From: Nostoc sp. B(2019)
Lineage (GTDB): Bacteria > Cyanobacteriota > Cyanobacteriia > Cyanobacteriales > Nostocaceae
Direction: 5' to 3'
Length of the DNA stretch: 64,000 nucleotides
Assembly: GCF_010091925.1 (NCBI RefSeq)
Contig: NZ_WVID01000017.1
Coordinates: forward strand, 62,001 to 126,000
The notes below the pieces were generated by a model that was not told where the DNA came from, made no database searches, and was given only the letters and a program-made list of their open reading frames with translations. Positions 1 through 9,309 of this stretch are shown here, piece by piece. Both the position numbers and the translations under genes were made by a program. The first letter of the stretch is position 1; every line of letters starts with the position of its first letter.

Positions 1-1349
1 TGGACATTAAGGTTTCTCTAGGACAGGCTGGACAATTTACCATCGATGTGTACCGTTTGGGCTACTACGGTGGCACGGGAGGAAGGTTGATAGCAACCAG
101 CGGGCCGCTCAATGGCACGACTCAACCCGCCTGTACCAAAGACATTGATACTGGATTAGTCGAGTGTAACTGGGCAACTTCCTACGTTTTGCAGGTAAGC
201 AATAACTGGACTAGTGGTATTTACGTCGCCAAGCTGACTGACCAAGCAACTAGCAAAATAGCGCATGTTTGGTTTGTCGTCCGTGATGATAGCAGCACTG
301 CCAATATCCTGTTCCAAAGCGCCGTTTCTACTGTCCTAGCCTATAGCTCAACGGGGGGTCAAAGTTTGTACACCATGTACAGCATTGGTGGCCAGAGGGC
401 TTTTAAGGTTTCCTACGACGCGCCGTTTTCCCAGGCAACCGATCAACAGTCCACCCAGCCTGACACACCCCTGCGATGGGAATACAATATGGTGCGCTGG
501 CTAGAATCTCAAGGTTACGATGTTACCTACACCGATAGTATGCAGGTTCACACCAACGCACAAAAATTGCTCAATCACAAAGTATTCCTGTCTGTGGGCC
601 ACGATGAGTACTGGTCTAAAGAAATACGCGATCATGTCGAGGCTGCCCGCAATGCCGGAATTAATTTGGGATTTTTCTCTGCCAATACTTGTTATTGGCG
701 AGTGAGGTTTGAAAGTTCCACCGTCGCTGCCGGGCAAGTGAAGCCCGATCGCGTGATGGCGTGCTACAAGCAAGATTGGGCATTAGATCCAGTTGCCCAG
801 CAGCAGGGGCCATCAGCAGCCACTAATAAATTCCGCAGCGTCCAGAACCAGCGGCCAGAAAACGCCTTGTTAGGAGTCATGTACGGTAGCGACCTAGGTA
901 ATACCTACGGTGGTGCTAATTTTGTCGTCACCAACAGCGGCGATTCTTACTATGCAAACACGGGACTCCAGGATGGGGATCAGCTGAATTTATTAGTGGG
1001 CTATGAATGGGATTTTGTCGTTAATAATGGGTCTTCTCCTGCGGGACTAGTCACCTTGTCCCAGTCACCAATCACACCCTCTAGCTTATTGCCAAACTTC
1101 GACGAACCGCCTGGAGAAGAAGCCCTCCCTGCCAACCAAGATTTTACCAAGTCATACTCAGCCCGCTACACGGCTAGTAGTGGGGCTAAAGTCTTTGCCT
1201 CCGGCACTATTCAGTGGGCATGGGGGTTAGACAGTGATGGTGTCAGCCCAGCGCGGGAAGATATCCGTGTCAAGCAAATAACCGTCAATATCTTAGAAAG
1301 TATGGGAGCTAGACCCCAGACACCAAATGCAAATCTCATTGTTCCTTAA
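1..1349 (+). CDS. N,N-dimethylformamidase beta-subunit-like domain protein (5' truncated)
   Basis: The frame is open to the left edge of the window, so the true start lies upstream; about 448 C-terminal residues are visible. The residues resemble the large domain found in the beta subunit of N,N-dimethylformamidase and in many uncharacterised secreted bacterial proteins: a GYYGGTGGR segment near the visible start, a central HDEYWSKE block, and a following FFSANTCYWRVRFE block. In cyanobacteria this domain often occurs in proteins with no shown formamidase activity, so the substrate is unknown. A Tat-signal protein follows 26 bp downstream on the same strand and may be co-transcribed. Domain call fairly secure; enzymatic function is not. 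Confidence 0.75.
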   Translation, partial: DIKVSLGQAGQFTIDVYRLGYYGGTGGRLIATSGPLNGTTQPACTKDIDTGLVECNWATSYVLQVSNNWTSGIYVAKLTDQATSKIAHVWFVVRDDSSTANILFQSAVSTVLAYSSTGGQSLYTMYSIGGQRAFKVSYDAPFSQATDQQSTQPDTPLRWEYNMVRWLESQGYDVTYTDSMQVHTNAQKLLNHKVFLSVGHDEYWSKEIRDHVEAARNAGINLGFFSANTCYWRVRFESSTVAAGQVKPDRVMACYKQDWALDPVAQQQGPSAATNKFRSVQNQRPENALLGVMYGSDLGNTYGGANFVVTNSGDSYYANTGLQDGDQLNLLVGYEWDFVVNNGSSPAGLVTLSQSPITPSSLLPNFDEPPGEEALPANQDFTKSYSARYTASSGAKVFASGTIQWAWGLDSDGVSPAREDIRVKQITVNILESMGARPQTPNANLIVP

Positions 1350-1375
1350 AAAAGCATCCCACAAGGAGTACAAGA

Positions 1376-2365
1376 ATGACACCACTGCAACGCCGACAAT
1401 TTGGCAAGTTAGTAGCGGCCAGTTTGACTACCACTGTTGTTGCCGACATCTCTAGTAAGGCGCTTGCTCAGAAGAGTGAGCCAAGCAAGGAAATTCTTTA
1501 TGGAGTAAACCTTCTTAAGACATCCAATAGTCGAAACAGGGAAGATCAAACTCCGTCAGTAGAACTGAACACTGCTGATTTACCTATAGGAAAAGTTATC
1601 TCTGCTGAAGTGCTAGAGAGGGTTCCTTCTAAAGTGAATTTGCCAGTTCTATCTGTTGAGAATCTATCACCTGTACCGAAAAAACCTCGCGCTTTCTTTT
1701 TACCTGACTCTGATCGGGTTACGAAAGCGATAGTGCTTGAAGATAAAACTGTTGTAATTTCTACGGTCTCTAGTACGAGAAATGGTTATTTCAGTCATCT
1801 CATATCTGCTATCGGCGGTGCTGCTAAGCGTCAATTCAGAGCGAAAAAAATTCTCGGCTTAGAGAAATCTAATCAAACTATTGAAAGTTTGCTCAGCCTT
1901 CCCAATAATCAAATTCTGTGCCTGGTAGGAAATGAGGGCGTCCCACCCTTTGCCTTCAAAATCCTCGATTACAGAACAGGTAAAATTCTTTCTAAAGATG
2001 AACTGGGCCTACCTCCACTGCCACTCAACCATCGATTCGCTAATCTATGCCAAGATCTCAAGGGAAACATTTTCGCAACTGAGATTGCTTCAGAAGGTAT
2101 CCCCATTTTAATCACGTTTAACTTGCAGGAGAAAGCTGTAGTTACCGGCAAGGTCAAAATTAAAAGACTGACCTCACTGACCATTGAAGGACGCCCTCTC
2201 ATCAACGATGTTAAAGACTTGGCATTCTCTTCCTCTGGCCAATTGTATGCGCTTGCTGCTGACAAAAATGGCAAAAACAATGCCCTGTTTACCGTGGACG
2301 TGAAAACTGGCAAGATGGGGCTGGTCAAGAGCTTTACAGTAGAAAAGTTTACGTTTTCTCTCTAG
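1376..2365 (+). CDS. Tat-exported protein of unknown function, possibly beta-propeller
   Basis: A 329-residue protein beginning with a twin-arginine signal: RRQFGKLV at residues 6-13, a hydrophobic stretch, then an ALAQ processing site near residue 31. An AAGGAG ribosome binding site precedes the ATG. The mature part has repeated short strands with patterns such as NNQILCLVGN, KGNIFATEI and SGQLYALAADKNG, which suggest a beta-propeller (PQQ/NHL-like) fold; that is inference. The function is not recognised. It follows the dimethylformamidase-like gene closely, so both may be exported together. Confidence 0.75.
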   Translation: MTPLQRRQFGKLVAASLTTTVVADISSKALAQKSEPSKEILYGVNLLKTSNSRNREDQTPSVELNTADLPIGKVISAEVLERVPSKVNLPVLSVENLSPVPKKPRAFFLPDSDRVTKAIVLEDKTVVISTVSSTRNGYFSHLISAIGGAAKRQFRAKKILGLEKSNQTIESLLSLPNNQILCLVGNEGVPPFAFKILDYRTGKILSKDELGLPPLPLNHRFANLCQDLKGNIFATEIASEGIPILITFNLQEKAVVTGKVKIKRLTSLTIEGRPLINDVKDLAFSSSGQLYALAADKNGKNNALFTVDVKTGKMGLVKSFTVEKFTFSL

Positions 2366-2561
2366 TATTACAACAAAGATTTGAACAATCTCCCGCTGTA
2401 CATTCTTCCATGCTCATGCGGGAAATAGGTGGAATTCAGAAACATCAACTTCTGAATGAGAGATGTAGCTAGATGCGATCGCACGAATCAAAACCGTCGC
2501 GCGATCGCTTTGAAGATTGCCTTTTCTTACAAACAGACTTTTAAAAGCCATAACACCTTAT

Positions 2562-4403
2562 ATGGATAAAATCACTAAACCAAAACTTGTATTTTTCCAA
2601 TTTAAACATGATAACAACTTAGCTGAATTTGTATTATTACATAGAGAACAACACGTAAAATGTCTATCAGAGTTTTTTGAAGTCATTGTAATTAATAAAG
2701 ATTGCGACTATAAGCAGATTTGCGATCTATATCAGCCAGATATAGCACTTTTTGAAAGTGGAGTAAACTACAGTGCTTGTCATAGACTTAAAATTGAAAA
2801 TACCTCTGCTTACCCAGAGATACTAAAGATTGGGTTTCACAACGGAGACCCTTGGTGTGATTGCCGCTCTATCTTTCTTGCCGATATGGATAATTGGGGT
2901 ATAGACACCTTTTTTTCGATTGGAACTACTGCAACTGAGTATATGCCGGAGATTGCCGAACACTTGTTTATATGGCCAAATTTTATAGATGCTGACTTAT
3001 ATCGAGATTATGGCGAATCAAAAATTATACCGATACTGTTTACTGGAAATATAACTCCCCTCTATCCTTGGAGACAACGAATTAAAAATATCATTGAGGG
3101 ACATTATCCATCAGAATTATGCCCTCACAAAGGATGGGCAGGTAAGGCTACTGCACAAATGCTCTATGGTGAACAATATGCCAGAAAGATAAATGCTTCA
3201 TGGTTTGTTCCGACTTGTGGGACTATGGCTAAGATAATAGTTCGTAAACATTTTGAAATTCCAGCATCTAAATCCTGTTTGATTGCGGAGAGAACTCCTT
3301 CAGTTGAAGCTGCTGGATTTGTTGATATGCAAAACTGTGTTTTGGCTGAGGATAATGATATTTTAGATAAACTTGATTATTTGTTTCAGAATTTGGATGA
3401 ACTTGAGCAAATTATCGATGCTGGATATAAACTTGTTCACTCTCGACACACTCTCAAACAACGAGATCAGATATTTCAGTGGTTTAATCTAAAAAAAACA
3501 CTAAAAGTCGGTCAAAAAATTATTCAGAAAAATCCATTTGAATCATTGCTTATAGTAAATGAATTATTGGATAACCAAAATTCAACTATCGTTTTTAATG
3601 GATTAGATAGAATACTTTTACATCAAGGAGATGAAAAGCTATGGTCAAGTAAATATGATGAAGCAGAAGCTTTATATCTCAAATGCCTAAACTACGCACA
3701 ACCAATGCCAGAACCCAAACTAAGATTGGCACTGTGTAGCCTTTACAAAGGGAATGCATCTGTGGCATATAATTGGATTTTTCAACCAATTCAATGGACT
3801 CTTCAGTTTTTCAAAGCATCAGAACCAGATCCAGTAGAATGGGCTTATTTAATTATTTCTCTTTTATGTCAAGGAAGATTAAAAGATGCGATACTGCGTG
3901 CTGAACAATTTCCATTGCTTCATCATGCTGAATTAGATCGTGTTCGTTGGGTTATTAATATTTTGCAAAATAGAGTTGATGAAAGTTCTTTATCTGAGTT
4001 TGATATATTAAAATACCGTTATAGTATTCATCAATTGCCTACAAGAAATTTTTATGATTGGTTTAATGAATTACTTATTATGCTTCAAGCTTGTCAACAA
4101 TTTACTTTATTAGAATATTTAAGTATTGCAATTAATCCAGAAAAAAAATACTTAACGGGGCAAAAGAATCTTCTTGGAATAACCGTAGCAAGAGAAGTTA
4201 AATACTTTATTAAGCTTCGTATAATTGGGCTAAAAATCTTGAAGATTTTGTTTGAAAAACTATCTATTTACGATCCAGACTCAAATTTACCTCCAGTCTC
4301 AGAAATTGGATACATCATTTTGCTAGCCAGATGGTTTCGATTAAATAGACTAAAAAGCTTTTTTTTAAAACTTAATACAGCGGTCATTTTGAAAATAAAA
4401 TAA
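2562..4403 (+). CDS. CgeB-like glycosyltransferase with helical C-terminal extension
   Basis: About 613 residues from the ATG at 2562; an in-frame TTG at 2517 would add 15 residues but has no better ribosome binding site. The first 310 residues resemble CgeB/DUF3880-type GT-B glycosyltransferases: LFTGNITPLYPWRQRI looks like the start of the second Rossmann domain, and a segment with IPASKSCLIAE and GFVDMQNCVLAED resembles the donor-site region of that family. The remaining 290 residues are helical and TPR-like. The gene opens the long polysaccharide cluster and is A+T-rich. Donor and acceptor are unknown. Confidence 0.65.
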   Translation: MDKITKPKLVFFQFKHDNNLAEFVLLHREQHVKCLSEFFEVIVINKDCDYKQICDLYQPDIALFESGVNYSACHRLKIENTSAYPEILKIGFHNGDPWCDCRSIFLADMDNWGIDTFFSIGTTATEYMPEIAEHLFIWPNFIDADLYRDYGESKIIPILFTGNITPLYPWRQRIKNIIEGHYPSELCPHKGWAGKATAQMLYGEQYARKINASWFVPTCGTMAKIIVRKHFEIPASKSCLIAERTPSVEAAGFVDMQNCVLAEDNDILDKLDYLFQNLDELEQIIDAGYKLVHSRHTLKQRDQIFQWFNLKKTLKVGQKIIQKNPFESLLIVNELLDNQNSTIVFNGLDRILLHQGDEKLWSSKYDEAEALYLKCLNYAQPMPEPKLRLALCSLYKGNASVAYNWIFQPIQWTLQFFKASEPDPVEWAYLIISLLCQGRLKDAILRAEQFPLLHHAELDRVRWVINILQNRVDESSLSEFDILKYRYSIHQLPTRNFYDWFNELLIMLQACQQFTLLEYLSIAINPEKKYLTGQKNLLGITVAREVKYFIKLRIIGLKILKILFEKLSIYDPDSNLPPVSEIGYIILLARWFRLNRLKSFFLKLNTAVILKIK

Positions 4404-4408
4404 GAATA

Positions 4409-5158
4409 ATGGACTATTGTTTTTGCACCTTGGCTCTTCGTTCTCCTTACCGTCTTTTTGCTAAGAATCTTGCGGAAGATTTAAACAAATATGCTCCTAA
4501 AACAACTCTCATAATTTTCTCAGATGAACCCGATGATTTCAAAAACTATCCAAATATTTTAGCCTTTAAATACCACCAAAAAGGTATTCCTCATTGTTGG
4601 AATGACAGGCGTTTTGTAGTTGAGAAAGCTTTATCAATATATCCTGTTGTGATACACATTGATGCAGACACAAGAATTGTAGCTAAGATACCAGAGAATA
4701 TTGAATGGCAACCTGGTATTACTGCAATACATGGCGATTTACTTGAACAAGCAAACAAATGGATGTTTCCACCAGATATTAAATTGATGAAAAAGTGGGC
4801 ATCTAAATTAGATGTTTCATTAGAAAAAGCTAGATGGATTAAAGAATCTTTATATGTTATTGCCAAAGATGAAGGCAGAGAAATAGAGTTTTTAAAGCAA
4901 TGGGGTATTATTGCCAGAACCTTAGAATTAAAAGGATTCACCAGTTCAGATGGATATTGTATGGGAATGGCTGCTCAAAAGGTGAGATGGACTGTTAAAG
5001 ACAATGGTTGGGAAACCCTTCACAAAGTAACAGACCATTTTTATGCTTCTGGGCAAGCGACAAAACCAAAATATTTTTGGAATAAGTTGCAAAGAAAGCT
5101 CAATTATTACTATCGGCTCATTCAAGGATGGCTAATTGCATTGAACGACCCGATTTAA
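4409..5158 (+). CDS. putative GT-A-type glycosyltransferase
   Basis: A 249-residue protein starting 5 bp after the previous stop. The motif VVIHIDADTRI near residue 80 looks like the DxD metal-binding motif of GT-A enzymes, followed by an IHGDLLEQ segment and a late HFYASGQ segment. No common family is recognised with confidence. Tight spacing puts it in the same operon as its neighbours, so a role in sugar transfer is the natural inference. Confidence 0.6.
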   Translation: MDYCFCTLALRSPYRLFAKNLAEDLNKYAPKTTLIIFSDEPDDFKNYPNILAFKYHQKGIPHCWNDRRFVVEKALSIYPVVIHIDADTRIVAKIPENIEWQPGITAIHGDLLEQANKWMFPPDIKLMKKWASKLDVSLEKARWIKESLYVIAKDEGREIEFLKQWGIIARTLELKGFTSSDGYCMGMAAQKVRWTVKDNGWETLHKVTDHFYASGQATKPKYFWNKLQRKLNYYYRLIQGWLIALNDPI

Positions 5159-5229
5159 GCTTTAAAAAGCTGAAATACTCTCATCTTTATTGCTTATTAA
5201 AGGTGGGCATAATAAAAACTCTGATTTTA

Positions 5230-6105
5230 ATGAAAATTGATAAGATTATATCCCTAGCTAATAATAAGGCAAGATTGCGTTTTCTAGCAATGGAGCGTTC
5301 TTTACGTGCAACAGGTTGCCAAATACCACTTTTAGTAATTCCTTACGATGAGAATCTCTTTGAATTACCCAAGGGATCTACTTGGTGGGAAATACCTGAA
5401 ATTATCAGTTGGTTAAAGACTGAGAAAACTCACCCAATGATGCGAAAGTATCAATGCTTGATGGTGGAAAATTACCAATATGTAGATTCAGATATTTGCT
5501 TTTTGAGAAACCCAGAAGAAGTATTAGAGCCTTATTCTGGGTTTATTACCTCATGTGGTCACTGGCACAATCCAGGCGGAACATATACAGAAAAATCGCT
5601 GCAATTAATGTCGAGTAAAAGCACTCTTTGGCAAAGAGATGTATTTAATGCCGGTCAATTTGCTTGCGATCGCCCTTTGTTCACAGTTGAATCACTCAAA
5701 GCGATCGCCATGCAACCTGATTTTATAGAAACCTGCCTTCGTTTCCCCTTTCATGATCAGCCAGGACTAAACTTGCTTGTGTGGCAATCTGGAATTGAAA
5801 TTTTAAATCTTACCTTGCCTCCGATTCGCATGGAATCGACATGGGCGGGAGACTATCAAGGTGAATTTGAACATTACTGGAGTGAACCATCACGCAAACC
5901 CTATTTAATCCACTGGGCAGGTATACGCATGGATGTACCTCGACCAATTCATCAAATTTTCTATAACTTTCTCACTCATGCAGAAAAAGCTGAGTGGGAT
6001 GAACAGGTTAGACAGTGGAATTTGTCATATCAAAGAAACAATCGATCGGCAAGAGGAATAGCTCGTCGATTTAAACGCGCCTTTCAAACTATTGTACAAC
6101 GATGA
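5230..6105 (+). CDS. putative GT-A-fold glycosyltransferase
   Basis: About 291 residues from the ATG at 5230. A longer frame from 5128 overlaps the upstream gene and adds residues unlike a protein start, so the shorter form is preferred. QYVDSDICFL carries a DSD motif typical of metal-dependent GT-A enzymes, and HWHNPGG and IHWAGIR resemble late conserved blocks of capsular sugar transferases. It overlaps the next gene by ATGA, a sign of translational coupling. Substrate unknown. Confidence 0.62.
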   Translation: MKIDKIISLANNKARLRFLAMERSLRATGCQIPLLVIPYDENLFELPKGSTWWEIPEIISWLKTEKTHPMMRKYQCLMVENYQYVDSDICFLRNPEEVLEPYSGFITSCGHWHNPGGTYTEKSLQLMSSKSTLWQRDVFNAGQFACDRPLFTVESLKAIAMQPDFIETCLRFPFHDQPGLNLLVWQSGIEILNLTLPPIRMESTWAGDYQGEFEHYWSEPSRKPYLIHWAGIRMDVPRPIHQIFYNFLTHAEKAEWDEQVRQWNLSYQRNNRSARGIARRFKRAFQTIVQR

Positions 6106-6953
6106 AATCTAATCCTTTATTTACAGTTATTATTCCAACTTATAATCGTAATGATTTGCTAGCAAAATGTTTGGATTGCCTAGCGCCTCGAATTCAGACT
6201 TTATCGTCCGAGCAGTACGAGATAATTGTGACAGATGATAGTCCTGAAACAACTGCCGAGGAGATGCTGAAGCAGCAGTATCCTTGGGCAAAATGGGTCG
6301 CAGGATCCCGCAAGGGCCCTGCTGCAAATCGTAACAATGGAGCTAAATATGCTCAAGGTGAGTGGCTGGTTTTTACAGATGATGACTGCTTACCAGACCC
6401 ACAGTGGTTAGAAGCTTATATGCAAGCTATAGTTGCCGATTCTTCTTGTTGTGTGTTTGAGGGTCGAACCTACGTTGACCGCCCACAAAAGACTTTAGCT
6501 GAAGTATCACCTATTAACGAGTCAGGTGGATATTTATGGTCATGTAACTTTGCTATTCAAAGACAGCTGTTTGAATCACTAGATGGTTTTGATGAAAGAT
6601 TTCCTTATGCTGTTATGGAGGATGTAGAACTGAGGCTAAGACTCACAAAGATGGGATATAAATTTTCCTTCATCAATTTTGCTTCTGTATGTCATCCTTG
6701 GAAACTTAAAGAAGGCTGGAAAAAGCATAAACAGCATCATGAATCAAAATTTATTTTTTTATCAATTCATCCAGAAGCATTAGATCAGATTAACTATCAA
6801 ACATATCTTGGGTCTACTTTGCGTGGTTTTGTTAAAAATACGATTCCAGGATGTTTACAGTTTAGAGGTCGTGGAATTAGAGAAGCACTTCTAGAACACG
6901 TAGCAGATTTGTATATGGCTTTTAAAATGTACTTATTCTTTAAATTGAATTAA
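6102..6953 (+). CDS. family 2 glycosyltransferase
   Basis: A 283-residue GT2 enzyme with the standard order of motifs: FTVIIPTYNRN at the N-terminus, VTDDSPE for nucleotide binding, FTDDDCLPDPQW as the DxD-type motif, and MEDVELRLRL as the catalytic-base region. No membrane segment, so it probably acts on the cytoplasmic face of the membrane on a lipid-linked acceptor. The start overlaps the previous stop (ATGA). Acceptor sugar unknown. Confidence 0.88.
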   Translation: MKSNPLFTVIIPTYNRNDLLAKCLDCLAPRIQTLSSEQYEIIVTDDSPETTAEEMLKQQYPWAKWVAGSRKGPAANRNNGAKYAQGEWLVFTDDDCLPDPQWLEAYMQAIVADSSCCVFEGRTYVDRPQKTLAEVSPINESGGYLWSCNFAIQRQLFESLDGFDERFPYAVMEDVELRLRLTKMGYKFSFINFASVCHPWKLKEGWKKHKQHHESKFIFLSIHPEALDQINYQTYLGSTLRGFVKNTIPGCLQFRGRGIREALLEHVADLYMAFKMYLFFKLN

Positions 6954-7047
6954 AGAGTAATTTAATAATTTGAGCCACCAAATTTAAATGTTGTAGTGTT
7001 AATAAATAAAATTTTACTGAAAAATATAAATAATTAAGGAAATTAAC

Positions 7048-8160
7048 ATGAAAATTGCCATTATGGGTGCTTGGAATTCTGATTCTGGAGTATCAATACA
7101 CGCAGAAGCGATTGGAAGAGAATTTCTGAGAATGGGTCATAAACTTGTGGTTTTTTCATTTATTTTTGAGAGCTTTCATGGTAGTGCTTTAATTAAGGAA
7201 GATGAGCCATATGTGTATAGATGTTTTAGTACGTGTGAAGCAAAACCAGTTTTTTTCAATGACTCTCCTTTTTTAAAAGAGGATTATGATGTTTTCATTG
7301 TTGAAGATTTGGGTATGCTTCCCAAATACGAACTCAAAAAAATCTTTAATTTAATACGAAAAAAAGCACTAGTATTAACAGTAATTCATGATGGAAAACC
7401 ATCAAGCGATCCTTTGTTTTATGAGTTTCAATGGAATGGAGTAATTTGCTTTGATTACAGGTATATGAATTTTCTGAGAGAAGTTTATCCACAGGAGATT
7501 TTGAAGTGTATTGAATTTCCTTTTCTACCCTGGAATATTGGTAACAAGTGTGAAGCACGCGAAAAGCTTCAATTACCCAAACAAAAGAAAATAGTTTTTA
7601 TGTTTGGACTAGCGGCAAATTCGACTTATGAAATTATTCCTTGGCTTAACAAAATTAAAAAAGAATATGATATTCATGTGGTTATAGTTAGTAACGCTAT
7701 GACCAAGCGTAATTTATTAAAACTACTATTTTTTAAATTAAAATATTTTGATTTATCGAAAAGAATAGTAGTAGAGTTGAGAAGAAAAACACTAAGTATT
7801 GAAGACTTATATCATTACCTTTCAGCGGCTGATGTAATGATTTATGATAAACATTCTGCGCCACATGTTGTTGTTTCCAGTACTATTTACCAATGTTTAG
7901 GTTCTGGGTGTCCCATCTTGGCTAGAGAATCAAATTTTACTGAGATGATTCAAGATTTTATATTTACATACAGTAATTTTGAAAGTTTTAGAGAAAAGAT
8001 CAGATGGATTTTTACTTGTAACAATCAACAAAAAGATACTTTAATGAGAGCAAAAAATCATATTGATCATCATAGTGCCTCTCACATTGCCTCAAAGTTT
8101 ATTGAATATTTTAAATATCTTAGTGTAAATAAAAACATCAGCAGTGAAGCTAAACAATAA
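7048..8160 (+). CDS. GT-B-type glycosyltransferase, divergent family 1/4
   Basis: A 370-residue protein with a clear ribosome binding site (AAGGA) before the ATG. It begins MKIAIMGAWNSDSGVSIH as GT4 enzymes do, and the C-terminal half has YLSAADVMIYD and CLGSGCPILARES, matching the donor-binding region. The usual E-x7-E motif is replaced by a PHVVVSSTIYQCL segment, so activity is not certain. The gene is strongly A+T-rich compared with most neighbours, compatible with separate acquisition. It overlaps the next gene by 17 bp. Confidence 0.7.
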   Translation: MKIAIMGAWNSDSGVSIHAEAIGREFLRMGHKLVVFSFIFESFHGSALIKEDEPYVYRCFSTCEAKPVFFNDSPFLKEDYDVFIVEDLGMLPKYELKKIFNLIRKKALVLTVIHDGKPSSDPLFYEFQWNGVICFDYRYMNFLREVYPQEILKCIEFPFLPWNIGNKCEAREKLQLPKQKKIVFMFGLAANSTYEIIPWLNKIKKEYDIHVVIVSNAMTKRNLLKLLFFKLKYFDLSKRIVVELRRKTLSIEDLYHYLSAADVMIYDKHSAPHVVVSSTIYQCLGSGCPILARESNFTEMIQDFIFTYSNFESFREKIRWIFTCNNQQKDTLMRAKNHIDHHSASHIASKFIEYFKYLSVNKNISSEAKQ

Positions 8161-9271
8161 GCTTAAAATTATCCAAATTGTTCCTCAGCTACCCCCATCA
8201 ATCAATGGTTTAGGGGACTATGCACTAAATCTGGCTCGTCAGTTGCGGAAAGATTACAATATCGAAACGCGGTTTATCGTTGGCGATCGCAACTGGCAAG
8301 GAGCTACTGAAATAGAAGGTTTTACAATACAACAAGTAACGGCTGACTCTGCTAAAGCACTGTTCTCTCTACTATCGTTTGATGAGAATAAATCAGTTCC
8401 AGTATTGCTACATTATGTGGGTTATGGTTATGCCGAAAGAGGCTGTCCAGTTTGGTTAGTTAAAGGTTTAAAACACTGGAAATTTAACAGTGCTAACTCG
8501 CGCTTGGTAACAATGTTTCATGAAATTTATGCTGCTGGATATCCAATATGGACAAGTTCTTTCTGGTTATCACCGTTGCAAAAAAAATTGGCCGAGCGTT
8601 TAGTGAATATGAGCGATCAATGCATCACCAGCAAGCAGAGTTATGCTGAAATTCTATACAAAATGAGTCGAAATCAAACTCAAATTGCTCATCTGCCTGT
8701 TTTTTCCAACATTGGAGAACCAGAGTTTAACCCACCTCTAATAGAACGTACTCGACGACTAGTTATATTTGGGCATAAAAACAGTAAATTGCAAGTTTAT
8801 CAGCAAGGTCGTCAAGCTTTGGAACTAGCTTGTAAAAGTTTGAAAATTAAAGAAATATACGATATTGGCATTCCTACTGGGTTAGAAATATCTGAAATTA
8901 ATGGTATTCTTGTTATGGAAACAGGAGTAATTGAGACAGTAGAAATTAGCAAAATAATGCTAGATTCTATTGCCGGGTTTTTAAAATTTCCTCCACCTGC
9001 ATATCTAGCAAAATCAACTATCTTTGCGGCTTTTTGTGCTCATAGGCTAATTCCTTGTATGGTTACTCATAACGCAATGCCAACAGATGGTCTTCAAAGC
9101 GGTAAGCATTACTGGTCTGCTAGCGATAAAAACAGCCAGTTATCTTTAAAATTAGGACAAGTGATTGCTGACAATGCTTATGCTTGGTATCAAACCCATA
9201 GCCTGTCTGTGCAAACTAATATTTTTATTACTCACCTTAATGGTTCAAATTCAATAATCATGAAAAATTAA
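8144..9271 (+). CDS. glycosyltransferase-like protein lacking a clear donor motif
   Basis: A 375-residue protein starting at GTG inside the end of the previous gene. The N-terminus (KIIQIVPQLPPSINGLGDYA) is like that of GT4 enzymes, with a HYVGYGYAERGCP segment in the first domain. The second half lacks the E-x7-E donor motif, ending instead with an FAAFCAHRLIPCMVTH region. It could be a divergent transferase or a non-catalytic partner. The position inside the glycan operon supports a role in polysaccharide assembly. Confidence 0.6.
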   Translation: MKLNNKLKIIQIVPQLPPSINGLGDYALNLARQLRKDYNIETRFIVGDRNWQGATEIEGFTIQQVTADSAKALFSLLSFDENKSVPVLLHYVGYGYAERGCPVWLVKGLKHWKFNSANSRLVTMFHEIYAAGYPIWTSSFWLSPLQKKLAERLVNMSDQCITSKQSYAEILYKMSRNQTQIAHLPVFSNIGEPEFNPPLIERTRRLVIFGHKNSKLQVYQQGRQALELACKSLKIKEIYDIGIPTGLEISEINGILVMETGVIETVEISKIMLDSIAGFLKFPPPAYLAKSTIFAAFCAHRLIPCMVTHNAMPTDGLQSGKHYWSASDKNSQLSLKLGQVIADNAYAWYQTHSLSVQTNIFITHLNGSNSIIMKN

Positions 9272-9309
9272 GCTGATAGTTGTTAGAGGTTATTATAACC
9301 TTAGTCAAT

